Below are positions 17,804 through 26,472 of a stretch of DNA of 64,000 bases, in pieces. Origin of the DNA: Mycobacteroides chelonae CCUG 47445. GTDB lineage: Bacteria > Actinomycetota > Actinomycetes > Mycobacteriales > Mycobacteriaceae. The notes beneath the pieces were generated by a model, which was given only the letters and a program-made list of their open reading frames with translations, did no database searches and was not told where the DNA came from. Position numbers and translations under genes: made by a program. Numbering within the stretch: position 1 is the stretch's first letter; each line of letters opens with the position of its first letter. Location: the NCBI RefSeq assembly GCF_001632805.1, contig NZ_CP007220.1, positions 3,844,001 through 3,908,000 on the forward strand, written 5' to 3'.

Positions 17804-19339
17804 ATGACACATGCGCAGTCGGGCGCCGAGCAACGTTCGGCGGTACTCGAACTGTGCCGCGTTTCCATCCAGGCTGAGCGCACCCAGGTCGACCTGGCGC
17901 TGCCGACGAGTGTTCCGCTGGCCCTTTTGGTCGGCTCGATCGTCGACATCATCAACCAACATGTAGGCGTCCCCGAGCTGACCAGCCCGGAGGACGCCGT
18001 GGAAACGCACTGGCGTTTGTCCCGGCCCGGTCAGCCACCGCTGCAGATGTCCAGCACCCTTGGGGAGCTGGAGGTCCGCGATGGTGATCAACTGATTCTC
18101 ACCGCGTCCGATGTGGCCGCACCGGATCCGCTGTTCGACGACGTCTTCCTTGCTGTCTCTACCTTCCGGACCGTGTCGGCGCATCCGTGGAGCCGGACCG
18201 CTGCCCGGATACTCGGCGCGTCCGCGTGCGGCCTGGCCGCGGTGCTCGGTGCGACGGCGCTGTTACGCGCCGGAGCCACAAATCCCGGCCTGCTTCTTCC
18301 CATCATCGCCGTGGCGATCGCATTGGTGGCCATCACCGCCGCGGTGTTCGCGAATCGGGTCTATGACGATTCCCTGGCCTCGGTGATGCTGAGCCATTGC
18401 GCCGTCGGCTTCTCGGCGGTGGCCGGAGCGCTGTTCGTACCGGGAAAGTATGGCGCCCCACACGTGATGCTGGCACTCATGGTGGCGATGGTCGTATCCG
18501 TCCTCGCCATGCGTGCGACCGGCACCGGGACGATGTCCCTTGTCGCGGTCGCTTCGGCATCTCTACTCGGGTTCGGTGCGGCCCTGGGTTACGTGCTTTT
18601 CGAGCCTCCGATCTACAGCCTCGGCGCTGCGCTCGGCTCGGTCGGCATCTGCGCGGTGGCACTGTCGCCGCGTGTGGCCATGGCGCTCGCCCGACTACCG
18701 CTTCCCCCGGTGCCCACGCAGGGCGCACCCTCACGTCCCGAACATTCGACGGCGCCGATCGAAGCCATCGAAGGTCTCGACGGACTCGATACCGAGGGTG
18801 ATGACGTCGAGGACGCCACGGCACTGCCGCCGCTGCCCGATCTTCGTGAGAAGGCGCTGCGGGCGCACGCCGTACTGACCGGATTGGTGTGCGGCACATC
18901 CGCCGTCACCGCGGTGGGCGCCATGCTGGCGGCGCTGACCTTCCCCGGAGCCGGTGATCATCACCCCACCGGTGCGCACCGATTCAGTGGTGTGGTGCTC
19001 GCCGGATTGATCGCGCTGGCGATGATGCTTCGGGCACGCTCGCACGCCGACCTCGCACAGACGGTCGCGATCAACCTGGGCGGCTTGGCCATTCCGGCAG
19101 CGGCCTTCGCATTCATCGCGGTCGCGTACCCGACGGCGGCGGTGTTCACCACCGTGTTTGCGGCGATCGCGGCCGGTTCGGCCATCGCCCTCGGCTTCCT
19201 GGTGTCCGCTCGCAAGTACTCACCGGTCGCCCGCCGCACGGTGGAGATCATCGAATACATCGCGCTATCGCTGATCGTTCCGATCGCGGTCTGGGTGTGT
19301 GGCGTGTACAGCGCCGTGCGGGGATTGAACCTGCCATGA
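17804..19339 (+). CDS. eccD4: ESX-4 integral membrane protein EccD4
   Basis: A 511-residue protein. The start is the ATG at 17804, with TAGGGGG seven bases upstream; an earlier in-frame ATG at 17774 has no such site. Residues about 17-100 form the ubiquitin-like EccD domain (LCRVSIQAERTQVDLALP, then LGELEVRDGDQLILT). From about 140 there are roughly eleven hydrophobic helices, broken by a charged loop (about 305-350), as expected for the EccD channel-vestibule subunit. mycP4 begins inside its stop codon (ATGA). Confidence 0.93.
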   Translation: MTHAQSGAEQRSAVLELCRVSIQAERTQVDLALPTSVPLALLVGSIVDIINQHVGVPELTSPEDAVETHWRLSRPGQPPLQMSSTLGELEVRDGDQLILTASDVAAPDPLFDDVFLAVSTFRTVSAHPWSRTAARILGASACGLAAVLGATALLRAGATNPGLLLPIIAVAIALVAITAAVFANRVYDDSLASVMLSHCAVGFSAVAGALFVPGKYGAPHVMLALMVAMVVSVLAMRATGTGTMSLVAVASASLLGFGAALGYVLFEPPIYSLGAALGSVGICAVALSPRVAMALARLPLPPVPTQGAPSRPEHSTAPIEAIEGLDGLDTEGDDVEDATALPPLPDLREKALRAHAVLTGLVCGTSAVTAVGAMLAALTFPGAGDHHPTGAHRFSGVVLAGLIALAMMLRARSHADLAQTVAINLGGLAIPAAAFAFIAVAYPTAAVFTTVFAAIAAGSAIALGFLVSARKYSPVARRTVEIIEYIALSLIVPIAVWVCGVYSAVRGLNLP

Positions 19340-20778
19340 ACCTGGGCGTGGCCCGCCGCGTCGCCACCGCTGCAGCCGTTGTGATGTTGGCGATGGCATC
19401 GCAGCTGGCGACCGGTTCGATGCACATGCTGGCGACCGCACGTGCCTTCGCTCCACTTCCCGTCGATCCGAGCATGCTTCCCGGCCCGCGTCCCGCCGCT
19501 CCCATCGAGCCCACGGAGCAGAAGGAACTGTGCCGATTCCCCGGCATTGACCCCAAGCGCGACCTCAACAAGGTGCCCACCCAGCAGCGCGGGCTGGATC
19601 TGCCGTTGGTGTGGCAGCTGTCGCGCGGCGCCGGCCAGACGGTCGCGGTGATCGACACCGGTGTGGCGCGCAGCCCGCGGCTGCCACCACTGATCCCGGG
19701 CGGCGACTACGTCTTCGAGGGCGGCAACGGCACCCAGGACTGCGATGCGCACGGCACCATCGTGGCCGGAATCATCGCCGCTGCACCGGATCCCACGGGG
19801 GCGAGCGCGTTTAGCGGTATCGCACCCGACGTCAGTCTCATCACCATTCGCCAGTCCAGCGCCAAGTTCGCGGTGAAGAACAAGGGCGGCGGGGGCGACA
19901 GGGACGATCCCTCGAAGATCAGCGGCGTCGGAAACGTCGACACCCTGGCCATGGCGGTGCGCACCGCGGCCGACCTCGGCGCCACCGTCATCAACATCTC
20001 CGAGGTGGCGTGCGCCTCCGCCAAACAATTCCTGGATGACCGACCGCTGGGCGCTGCCCTGCAATACGCCGTGGACGTCAAGAACGTCGTAGTGGTCGTC
20101 GCCGCGGGAAATGTCGGCGACGGCCAGTGCAAGAACCAGAACCCGCCACCGGATCCGGCGCGGCCCAACACCCCGGACTGGGATGCCGTCCTGGAAACGG
20201 TGAGTCCGGCTTGGTACAACGACCTCGTCCTGACAGTGGGCTCGATCGGCCCGGACGGGCAGCCCTCGAAGTTCAGTCTCGGCGGCCCCTGGGTCGATGT
20301 CTCGGCGCCCGGTGAAGACATCGTTTCGCTGGACCCCAACCGTGACGCGCTGACCAACGCCTACATGGGCGAGCAGGGTCCGGTACCCATTCAGGGCACC
20401 AGCTTCTCCGCGCCGGTGGTTAGTGGCGTTGTCGCGCTGGTGCGTTCACGCTTCCCTCAGCTCAGCGCGCGCGAGGTGATGGACCGCATCAAGAACACGG
20501 CACACCGCCCGCCCGGCGGCTGGGACCCTTATCTGGGCTACGGCGTGGTGGACGCGCTGGCCGCGGTCAGCGACGACCTGGGCACCACCAGCGATCTGGC
20601 CCGGGCCAACGCGGCCAAGAAGCTGCAGCTGCCGCCCGCACCCGCGCCGCCCGACCCACGGCCACGCCGTGTCGCTCTGATCGGAATAGCGGTCTGCGCG
20701 GCATTTCTCGCCGCGGCGCTGGCGATGCTCGCGCCGGTTCGCAAGTTGCGGCAGGGCCGGGACAACTCCACCGAATAG
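19336..20778 (+). CDS. mycP4: Mycosin protease MycP4 of ESX-4
   Basis: A 480-residue subtilisin-like serine protease. The N-terminal hydrophobic segment (about 7-33) is a signal peptide. The catalytic triad is visible as Asp107 (VAVIDTGVA), His139 (DAHGTIVAG) and Ser356 (GTSFSAPVVSG), and an oxyanion Asn lies in AAGNVGDG. A C-terminal membrane anchor (about 450-470, IGIAVCAAFLAAALAML) is followed by a short basic tail. Mycosins stabilise the ESX membrane complex and process substrates in the periplasm. It overlaps eccD4 by four bases and converges on eccB4 with an 18-base gap. Confidence 0.95.
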   Translation: MNLGVARRVATAAAVVMLAMASQLATGSMHMLATARAFAPLPVDPSMLPGPRPAAPIEPTEQKELCRFPGIDPKRDLNKVPTQQRGLDLPLVWQLSRGAGQTVAVIDTGVARSPRLPPLIPGGDYVFEGGNGTQDCDAHGTIVAGIIAAAPDPTGASAFSGIAPDVSLITIRQSSAKFAVKNKGGGGDRDDPSKISGVGNVDTLAMAVRTAADLGATVINISEVACASAKQFLDDRPLGAALQYAVDVKNVVVVVAAGNVGDGQCKNQNPPPDPARPNTPDWDAVLETVSPAWYNDLVLTVGSIGPDGQPSKFSLGGPWVDVSAPGEDIVSLDPNRDALTNAYMGEQGPVPIQGTSFSAPVVSGVVALVRSRFPQLSAREVMDRIKNTAHRPPGGWDPYLGYGVVDALAAVSDDLGTTSDLARANAAKKLQLPPAPAPPDPRPRRVALIGIAVCAAFLAAALAMLAPVRKLRQGRDNSTE

Positions 20779-20796
20779 CGGCGGTGGCACGCTCCT

Positions 20797-22275
20797 TTAA
20801 GCAGGCGGTGTGCTCGATGTCGACGGATTGATCGCCAAACCTGTCTTGTCCGGCGGCATTCCGTCGTGCACGACGAGTGCGTCTTCCTTGCTCAGTCGAG
20901 GCCCCGGTGGCAGCAGCCCGACGACCGGCCACGGGGCCGGAACGGGCTCAACCGTGAGCCCCAAAGATTTGGCGGCCTCCAGATTCCCGATGCCGAAACG
21001 CACGCCGGTATCGAGGATGAGATAGAGAGACTCGGCACGCCCGGTATCGCCACCCAGGCCGGTGGACCGCACGAATGCGCTACGCGCGGGCGGAATGTAG
21101 GCGGTGTCGAGGTTGGGGCCCTCCTTGTCGGCCTGCGCCAGGACCACCGGTGCCTGATCGGTCTTCAACGGCAGCGAGTTACCCATCAAAAGCTTGGTCG
21201 AGGCGTGTTCCTGCGTCTTCTCCTGACCGGGCTTCCAGCTGCTGCACAGCACCGACTTCTCCGGGACATCCACAATCTTTCCGGCACGGTCCGGAAATGT
21301 CTGTACCGCAAGCACATTGAGGCTCTGGTGTCCCGAAATCACATCCGGGGCGACGGAGACGATGTCTTGCGCGCCCTGAGAGTCGGAGAACCGGATCAGA
21401 TCGGCGGTGACCTCGTTGACGCGTTGCACCCCACCCGAGAGCACCACGTAGTACTCGGCAGAGTCCGCCCGGCTCATCTTGATGACCGACCCCACGCGAA
21501 CACCACCGGTGGTGATGGGCGAAGGCCCTCCGGCATCGGGGATGGGCGGCGGAGCGATGGCCGGAACCTCGGGAATGGCGTTGAGCACGTTCATCGATAT
21601 CGGCCGGGGTGTCACACCTTCCAGACGCAGTGCGCGGGTCACCGCGGGGTTGGTCAGGTCCACCGCCGCGCGCTTGCCGTCATAGAGCAGGTACATCTGG
21701 CTGTTCACGGTCACCAGGGCGTACCTGTCCTTGGGCATCTCCTCGTTGCCGTTCTCGAGGGTCACCTTGCCCGCGATCACCGTGGAGGTGACGGTGGAGC
21801 TAGGCGGGGGCGTCGCGACATCGCACACCGTCCAGATGGTGTCGTCGCCGGTCAGCGGCCCCGGAATGGAGGCCGGCGCACCGGGAATCCCGACAAGCGG
21901 GCCGCGACGCGCCTTGGCTAGCTCCGAGTCCTTGACCGGCTTGGGATTCTCGTTGTTCCCGGAGATCAACCGGGCCGACGCCAAATTGAGCGCGGGGTGA
22001 AGTGTGTCCTGGATACGGACGTAGACGGCACCGGTGTCCTTGGCCATGACGATGGGCTGGTCGCCCAGCGGCATGTTGGGCCGAAAGAACGCCAAGATCG
22101 CACAACCGGCAACGACAACGGTGGCCAGCACGATGCCGACCATGAGCGAACTGGACTGCGACCGCATTGGGTCGTGGATCATCCGGACGTCACGGCGAAC
22201 CAGTGCGTGCTCCATACGCCGCACCAGGAACCGGTACCCGCTGACCTGCAGCCGGGTTGTCGGTTGTCGCGCCAT
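20797..22275 (-). CDS. eccB4: ESX-4 core membrane protein EccB4
   Basis: A 492-residue EccB. The start MARQPTTRLQVSGYRFLVRRMEHAL is the hallmark of the family: a cytoplasmic amphipathic segment, then one transmembrane helix at about 43-64. A large periplasmic domain follows with repeated beta-rich units and paired Cys (VLCSSW, WTVCDV). GGAGGGGGG lies a few bases before the ATG. EccB forms the periplasmic part of the secretion channel. It is convergent with mycP4 and divergent from eccE4 (207 bases between the starts). Confidence 0.95.
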   Translation of the reverse strand: MARQPTTRLQVSGYRFLVRRMEHALVRRDVRMIHDPMRSQSSSLMVGIVLATVVVAGCAILAFFRPNMPLGDQPIVMAKDTGAVYVRIQDTLHPALNLASARLISGNNENPKPVKDSELAKARRGPLVGIPGAPASIPGPLTGDDTIWTVCDVATPPPSSTVTSTVIAGKVTLENGNEEMPKDRYALVTVNSQMYLLYDGKRAAVDLTNPAVTRALRLEGVTPRPISMNVLNAIPEVPAIAPPPIPDAGGPSPITTGGVRVGSVIKMSRADSAEYYVVLSGGVQRVNEVTADLIRFSDSQGAQDIVSVAPDVISGHQSLNVLAVQTFPDRAGKIVDVPEKSVLCSSWKPGQEKTQEHASTKLLMGNSLPLKTDQAPVVLAQADKEGPNLDTAYIPPARSAFVRSTGLGGDTGRAESLYLILDTGVRFGIGNLEAAKSLGLTVEPVPAPWPVVGLLPPGPRLSKEDALVVHDGMPPDKTGLAINPSTSSTPPA

Positions 22276-22482
22276 CGTCCCCCCTCCAGGAAGTCTGCGA
22301 AACTCGGATCTACGACCTAGCGATGCCTCTAGGCCTGCCCCCGGATCTTGTCAGATCCTACGTACCGGCCACACGGCCATGCAGCCTATTGCAATACTGG
22401 GCAACCACGATAGGTTGCGGGTGGCAACCGCGATGCCCGAGTCGGGTCGGCGCGGCATGACGGTGGGACAGAAGGGGGAACG

Positions 22483-24117
22483 GTGACCTCGAGCGGGGCG
22501 GCTCCGGAACAGGTGCGTCGGGCCACGATGCCCATCCAGATCATGGTGATCTCGCAGCTGCTGATCCTCGCCGCGGTCCTGGTCTCGTTGCTGTTCGGCT
22601 GGCCGTGGTGGGCCGCGTTGTTGATCGCGATCGTGTCCTTGGCACTCGTCCTCGGCCGTTGGGGCGGTCAGACGGTCAGGCATTGGGCAGTTACCGGATT
22701 CAAGTATCTGACGGGCCGCACCTACCGAAGCTCGGGCAGCATCGCCGACACCCCCAGCAGCCAGGACAGCTGGACCGGAACTCGTTGGGAGAACGGCAAA
22801 CTCATCACGGTGCTGGAAGTCAGCGCAACCCAACGCCACCCCTCCGTCATCACCCCGGACCACTGCGCCACCGACTCACTGGTGCCCCTGCGCGTGCTGC
22901 GGGAGTGCATGCACCAGAACGACATCGAGCTGGAGAGCATCGACGTCATCAGCAACGGCCAACGCACCGCACAGGGCACGGTCCTGCGCGGCGGGTACGA
23001 CCGGCTGGTGGGCCCGCTACCTGCCGTCGCCATCCGCACCGTCTGGGTCGTACTGAGATTCGACCCCGGCGCGAACGTCGACGCGGTCTTCCGCCGGGGA
23101 GGCAGCCGGCGCGGCGCGGAACGATGTGCCGTCATCGCCACCGCACGGGTCCGCCGGGCATTGGCGGCGGCCCATTGCGCCAGCACCATCCTGCAGGCGG
23201 GCCAGATTCACCGGATCAGCGCCGAAATGCTCCGGCAGTACGCGGGCGCACCCATGCACGAGGAGTGGGGTGGGCTCATGCTCATCGACTCCTACAACGT
23301 CGCCATGGGAATTGACCCGTGGTACATCACCGATGCCACTCTCACGGGACTGTGGGCTCGGCCCACGCTGGAGACCACCGTGACGGTTCGGTTGCGCCCG
23401 GCCGCGAAGGGCCGCACATCGGTTGGCGCACTGGTGCGGTGGGCAACCGACGAACAACTTCCGATACGCCATTCCACGGGAATGACCTCACTGAACGGGA
23501 GCCAGCGCGACGCGTTCTTCGCCGGACTTCCCGTGGGGGCCATCGGGTTGGAGTACCTGACCCGCAGCATCGAGATGAGCAACGAGGAGCTCGACGGCAT
23601 TCATCTGCCGACGTCGGGCTGCGGACAATTGATCGGCTCGGATATGTCCGGCCGCGCGATCGCCGCACGGTTGTCCGGACAGGGCGTCCATACCGTGGTG
23701 GTCCGCGCCGAACTCTACGTATGCCAGCAGGTGGTGCTCAGAGCGGTGGCGATCGGAGCGCTTGTGGTCGTCTACACCGACCGTCCCCATATGTGGGATG
23801 TCATGGTGACCTCGATCGGCGACGCCAACCGCATCCAATTCGCGAGTGGCCCAGGCTTTATCGACCCCCGATGCACCCTGGCCGTGGTGGATGGCATGCA
23901 GCCGACCGCACTACCCAGCAACTGCACGGCACTGCACATCATCAGCAGCGAATACGACGCGCTTCCAGCCCGGCCGGATGTCATCATCGACCAGCCCAAC
24001 GGCTACGGCGACCACATCCTCTTGACCGCCGGTGGCGAGACCATTCAGGTCCGCCTCGTGACGGTCAGCGATGAGTTGGCCTACCTGGGCCGACCGATAC
24101 AGGCTTTCGCACAGTAG
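22483..24117 (+). CDS. eccE4: ESX-4 membrane complex protein EccE4
   Basis: A 544-residue EccE. The start is the GTG at 22483 after AGAAGGGGGA. Two adjacent membrane helices (about 17-37 and 40-59, with the GWPWWAALL turn between them) are followed by a long cytosolic domain (FKYLTGRTYRSS onward), as in other EccE proteins at the rim of the ESX complex. ESX-4 of M. tuberculosis lacks this subunit, whereas it is reported in M. abscessus, so its presence here implies a full EccBCDE machine. It ends 13 bases before the convergent CGNR gene. Confidence 0.88.
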   Translation: MTSSGAAPEQVRRATMPIQIMVISQLLILAAVLVSLLFGWPWWAALLIAIVSLALVLGRWGGQTVRHWAVTGFKYLTGRTYRSSGSIADTPSSQDSWTGTRWENGKLITVLEVSATQRHPSVITPDHCATDSLVPLRVLRECMHQNDIELESIDVISNGQRTAQGTVLRGGYDRLVGPLPAVAIRTVWVVLRFDPGANVDAVFRRGGSRRGAERCAVIATARVRRALAAAHCASTILQAGQIHRISAEMLRQYAGAPMHEEWGGLMLIDSYNVAMGIDPWYITDATLTGLWARPTLETTVTVRLRPAAKGRTSVGALVRWATDEQLPIRHSTGMTSLNGSQRDAFFAGLPVGAIGLEYLTRSIEMSNEELDGIHLPTSGCGQLIGSDMSGRAIAARLSGQGVHTVVVRAELYVCQQVVLRAVAIGALVVVYTDRPHMWDVMVTSIGDANRIQFASGPGFIDPRCTLAVVDGMQPTALPSNCTALHIISSEYDALPARPDVIIDQPNGYGDHILLTAGGETIQVRLVTVSDELAYLGRPIQAFAQ

Positions 24118-24130
24118 AAGTTTCGCGGCT

Positions 24131-24685
24131 TCAAAGCTCGTCCCGCATACGTTCCCGGTAGGCGGCCACATGCTGCCGGTTACCGCAGTTTCCGGTGTCA
24201 CAGAACATCCTGGATCTGTTGCGTGACAAGTCGATCAGGACGGCATCACAGTCCGGGGCGGCACAGGTCTTCAAACGCCGCTGTTCGCCGGTGCGCACCA
24301 GATCCGCGAACACCATGGCGGTCTCGGCACCCAGGCGGTCCGCGAGCGGCGCGTCACTGGCCGCCATGTGCAGGTGCCAATCGGGTTCCTCGACATGCCG
24401 GGTGAGCCACGGCGAGGCGTGGGTATCGGCCAGCAAGGCGTTGACCTGCCGGACCACGTACTCCTCGTCGTTGATATGCGCCCAGATATCACCCAACCGG
24501 GTCCGTAGCGTCTTCACGGCCTGCAGCTCGGCCTCATCACCGTCACGTCTGCCGGTCCAGCCGTACCGATCCAACAGCGGCGGCAATGCGTCCGGATCAG
24601 GGAGCAGTTCCCGATCGTTGCGGGCGGTGTTGATCAGCTCAGCCGCCGATTTCAGCCCCTGCTCCGTGTCATGAGTGAAAAGCAT
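24131..24685 (-). CDS. CGNR zinc-finger transcriptional regulator (ABATE domain)
   Basis: The 184-residue protein has an N-terminal helical ABATE-type stress-response domain and a C-terminal zinc finger in which CAAPDC is followed by CDTGNCGNRQH, giving the diagnostic CGNR. I use the ATG at 24685 (MLFTHDTEQG), the usual family start; an in-frame GTG seven codons upstream is possible. It is divergent from an EamA exporter and separated from it by 72 bases holding inverted repeats, so it probably regulates that exporter and itself. Confidence 0.85.
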   Translation of the reverse strand: MLFTHDTEQGLKSAAELINTARNDRELLPDPDALPPLLDRYGWTGRRDGDEAELQAVKTLRTRLGDIWAHINDEEYVVRQVNALLADTHASPWLTRHVEEPDWHLHMAASDAPLADRLGAETAMVFADLVRTGEQRRLKTCAAPDCDAVLIDLSRNRSRMFCDTGNCGNRQHVAAYRERMRDEL

Positions 24686-24745
24686 TTGACACCTGACATC
24701 CTTCACTTATACCGTCATGACCGTATTCGATTTTACTCATGACAC
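24666..24745. promoter_or_regulatory. Divergent operator region with paired inverted repeats
   Basis: gtgtcatgagtgaaaa (24666-24681, inside the first codons of the regulator) and ttttactcatgacac (24731-24745) are reverse complements apart from one extra base. Between them ataccGTCATGACcgtat (24709-24726) is a near-perfect palindrome with a GTCATGAC core. The same TCATGAC core recurs in all of them, which suits cooperative binding by one dimeric regulator, most simply the adjacent CGNR protein. Confidence 0.55.
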
Positions 24746-24757
24746 GCGGGAGGTGCG

Positions 24758-25810
24758 GTGAACGACAGGGCCACTTTCCGGGCGGGCGTGATCCTCGCCC
24801 TCGCCTCGGCCGCCACCTTCGGGTTTTCCGGTCCCTTCGCCAAGTCACTCATGGCGGCAGGCTGGTCCCTGACCGCCGTCGTCACCGCGCGCCTGGCCAC
24901 CGGTGCCGCAGTCATGGTCGTGGCCGCTTGCATCGCAGCGCCCGGATGGTTCTCCGAGGCCAGGCGCCACACTAAAGTCGTTGTGCTGTATGGGATCATT
25001 CCCGTGGCCGGGGCCCAGTTCTGCTACTTCGGCGCCGTCAGGCACATGTCGGTCGGCGTGGCGATGCTCCTGGAGTTCCTGAGCCCCATCCTGGTTATCG
25101 CCTGGACCTGGCTGTCCACCCGACACCGTCCGCACACCCGGGTGCTTGCCGGCGCTGCCCTCGCATTGGCGGGGATGCTGTTGGTACTCAACATCTTCAG
25201 CGGATCCCGCGTAGAGCCGGTGGGGGTGCTGTGGGGATTGGGAGCCGCGGTCTGCGCCGCGTACTACTTCATCTCGTCACACCGGGCGGGCGGCAAGGCG
25301 CAAGGGCTGCAACCGATCACGCTGACCACCAGCGGCCTACTCGTCGGCACCATCGCGGTCGGCGGCTTCGGGCTGACCGGGATCATGCCGATGACCTTTT
25401 CCACCCAGGACGTACAGGTCGCCGGTTGGCATGCACCGGTCTACGTGCCCATCCTCATTCTCGGAGTGGTCACCACCGCGATCGCCTATCTCACTGGCAT
25501 CGCCGCCATTGCCCGACTCAAGCCGAGCTATGCGTCGTTGATCGCGCTCACCGAAGTACTGTGCGCGGTGATTGCGGGATGGGTGCTGCTCGGGGAAACC
25601 ATCGCACCCATCCAATACGTGGGCGCCGCGGTCATTCTCGCAGGACTGGTTCTGGCACATCAGGGCGCGGATACCTCGGCGGATGCCGAATCCAGCGCAG
25701 CCGGGCTCTCAGCTTCTTTACCTGCGGGATTGAAATCACATGGCAGTGACAGCGAATTATCCGTAACCTCAGTGTGTGACGCTACAGCCGAATCCACGCC
25801 CAGCCAGTAA
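24758..25810 (+). CDS. EamA/DMT-family exporter
   Basis: A 350-residue protein with ten hydrophobic segments in two homologous EamA halves (FGFSGPFAKSLM in the first, ALTEVLCAVIAGWVLLGE in the second), the usual drug/metabolite transporter layout. The start is the GTG at 24758 after GGGAGGT. The last 45 residues are a Ser/Ala-rich soluble tail, unusual for the family, and the promoter and start codon of the following cutinase lie inside its coding sequence. The substrate is unknown. It is probably controlled by the divergent CGNR regulator. Confidence 0.85.
   Translation: MNDRATFRAGVILALASAATFGFSGPFAKSLMAAGWSLTAVVTARLATGAAVMVVAACIAAPGWFSEARRHTKVVVLYGIIPVAGAQFCYFGAVRHMSVGVAMLLEFLSPILVIAWTWLSTRHRPHTRVLAGAALALAGMLLVLNIFSGSRVEPVGVLWGLGAAVCAAYYFISSHRAGGKAQGLQPITLTTSGLLVGTIAVGGFGLTGIMPMTFSTQDVQVAGWHAPVYVPILILGVVTTAIAYLTGIAAIARLKPSYASLIALTEVLCAVIAGWVLLGETIAPIQYVGAAVILAGLVLAHQGADTSADAESSAAGLSASLPAGLKSHGSDSELSVTSVCDATAESTPSQ
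25764..25769 (+). promoter_or_regulatory. Predicted -10 of the first cutinase, inside the exporter gene
   Basis: TAACCT ends six bases before the GTG at 25776. The block CCGTAACCT matches CCGTAGCAT before the two other cutinases. Confidence 0.5.
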
Positions 25811-26462
25811 GTTGTTCGCCGCCGCCGCACGCGCGGCGGTTGTTTCGGTTGCGGCAATCATGATGACCACGGGTCTCGCGGTCATCCTCCCCGCCACCGC
25901 TTCGGCGGCCTGTCCCAACGTCGAGGTTTCCTTCGCCCGCGGGCGTTCCCAGCCGCCAGGCGTCGGAAACATCGGCGACGGATTCATCAGCGCGCTGCGC
26001 AACCGCGTCAAAGACGTTGGCGTGTACGCGGTCCGGTACGACGCCAACACCGACGTCAGCGGCGGAGCGAACGACCTGAGCGCCCACCTGCAATCGGTGG
26101 CCAACTCATGCCCCAACACCAAGCTGGTGGTGGGCGGTTACTCCCTCGGCGCCGGCGTCGTCGACACCGCGTTGGGATTCCAGGGTCCCGTCTCGATCGG
26201 GGACTTCTTCAACTTCACCAATCCGGTTCCCCCAGAGGTCGGTGACCGCATTCGGGCGATCGTCACCTTCGGCAACATCGTCAACCGCTTCGCCCCGATC
26301 CAGAACCTCGCGGGCGCCTACTCCGATCGCGTCCTTGACCTGTGCAATGACGGCGACCCGGTCTGCATGGCGGGCGACAACGAGAGCTGGAAGTCCCACA
26401 CCACATACCCACCGGCACTCTTTGCGCAGGCTGCGGACTTCGCTGCCGCCCGGGTGAACTAG
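25776..26462 (+). CDS. Secreted cutinase-family esterase 1 (Cut3/Cut4-type)
   Basis: A 228-residue protein with a Sec signal peptide cleaved near ATASA-A (about 44). The mature domain is a cutinase: CPNVEVSFARGR start, nucleophile elbow GGYSLG (Ser about 123), paired Cys, and the C-terminal DPVCMAG...SHTTYP segment supplying Asp and His. These enzymes hydrolyse lipid esters or act as phospholipases outside the cell. The start codon lies 35 bases before the end of the exporter gene. cut3 and cut4 sit at the same place beside ESX-4 in M. tuberculosis. Confidence 0.9.
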   Translation: MTLQPNPRPASKLFAAAARAAVVSVAAIMMTTGLAVILPATASAACPNVEVSFARGRSQPPGVGNIGDGFISALRNRVKDVGVYAVRYDANTDVSGGANDLSAHLQSVANSCPNTKLVVGGYSLGAGVVDTALGFQGPVSIGDFFNFTNPVPPEVGDRIRAIVTFGNIVNRFAPIQNLAGAYSDRVLDLCNDGDPVCMAGDNESWKSHTTYPPALFAQAADFAAARVN

Positions 26463-26472
26463 CCTCGCCTGG

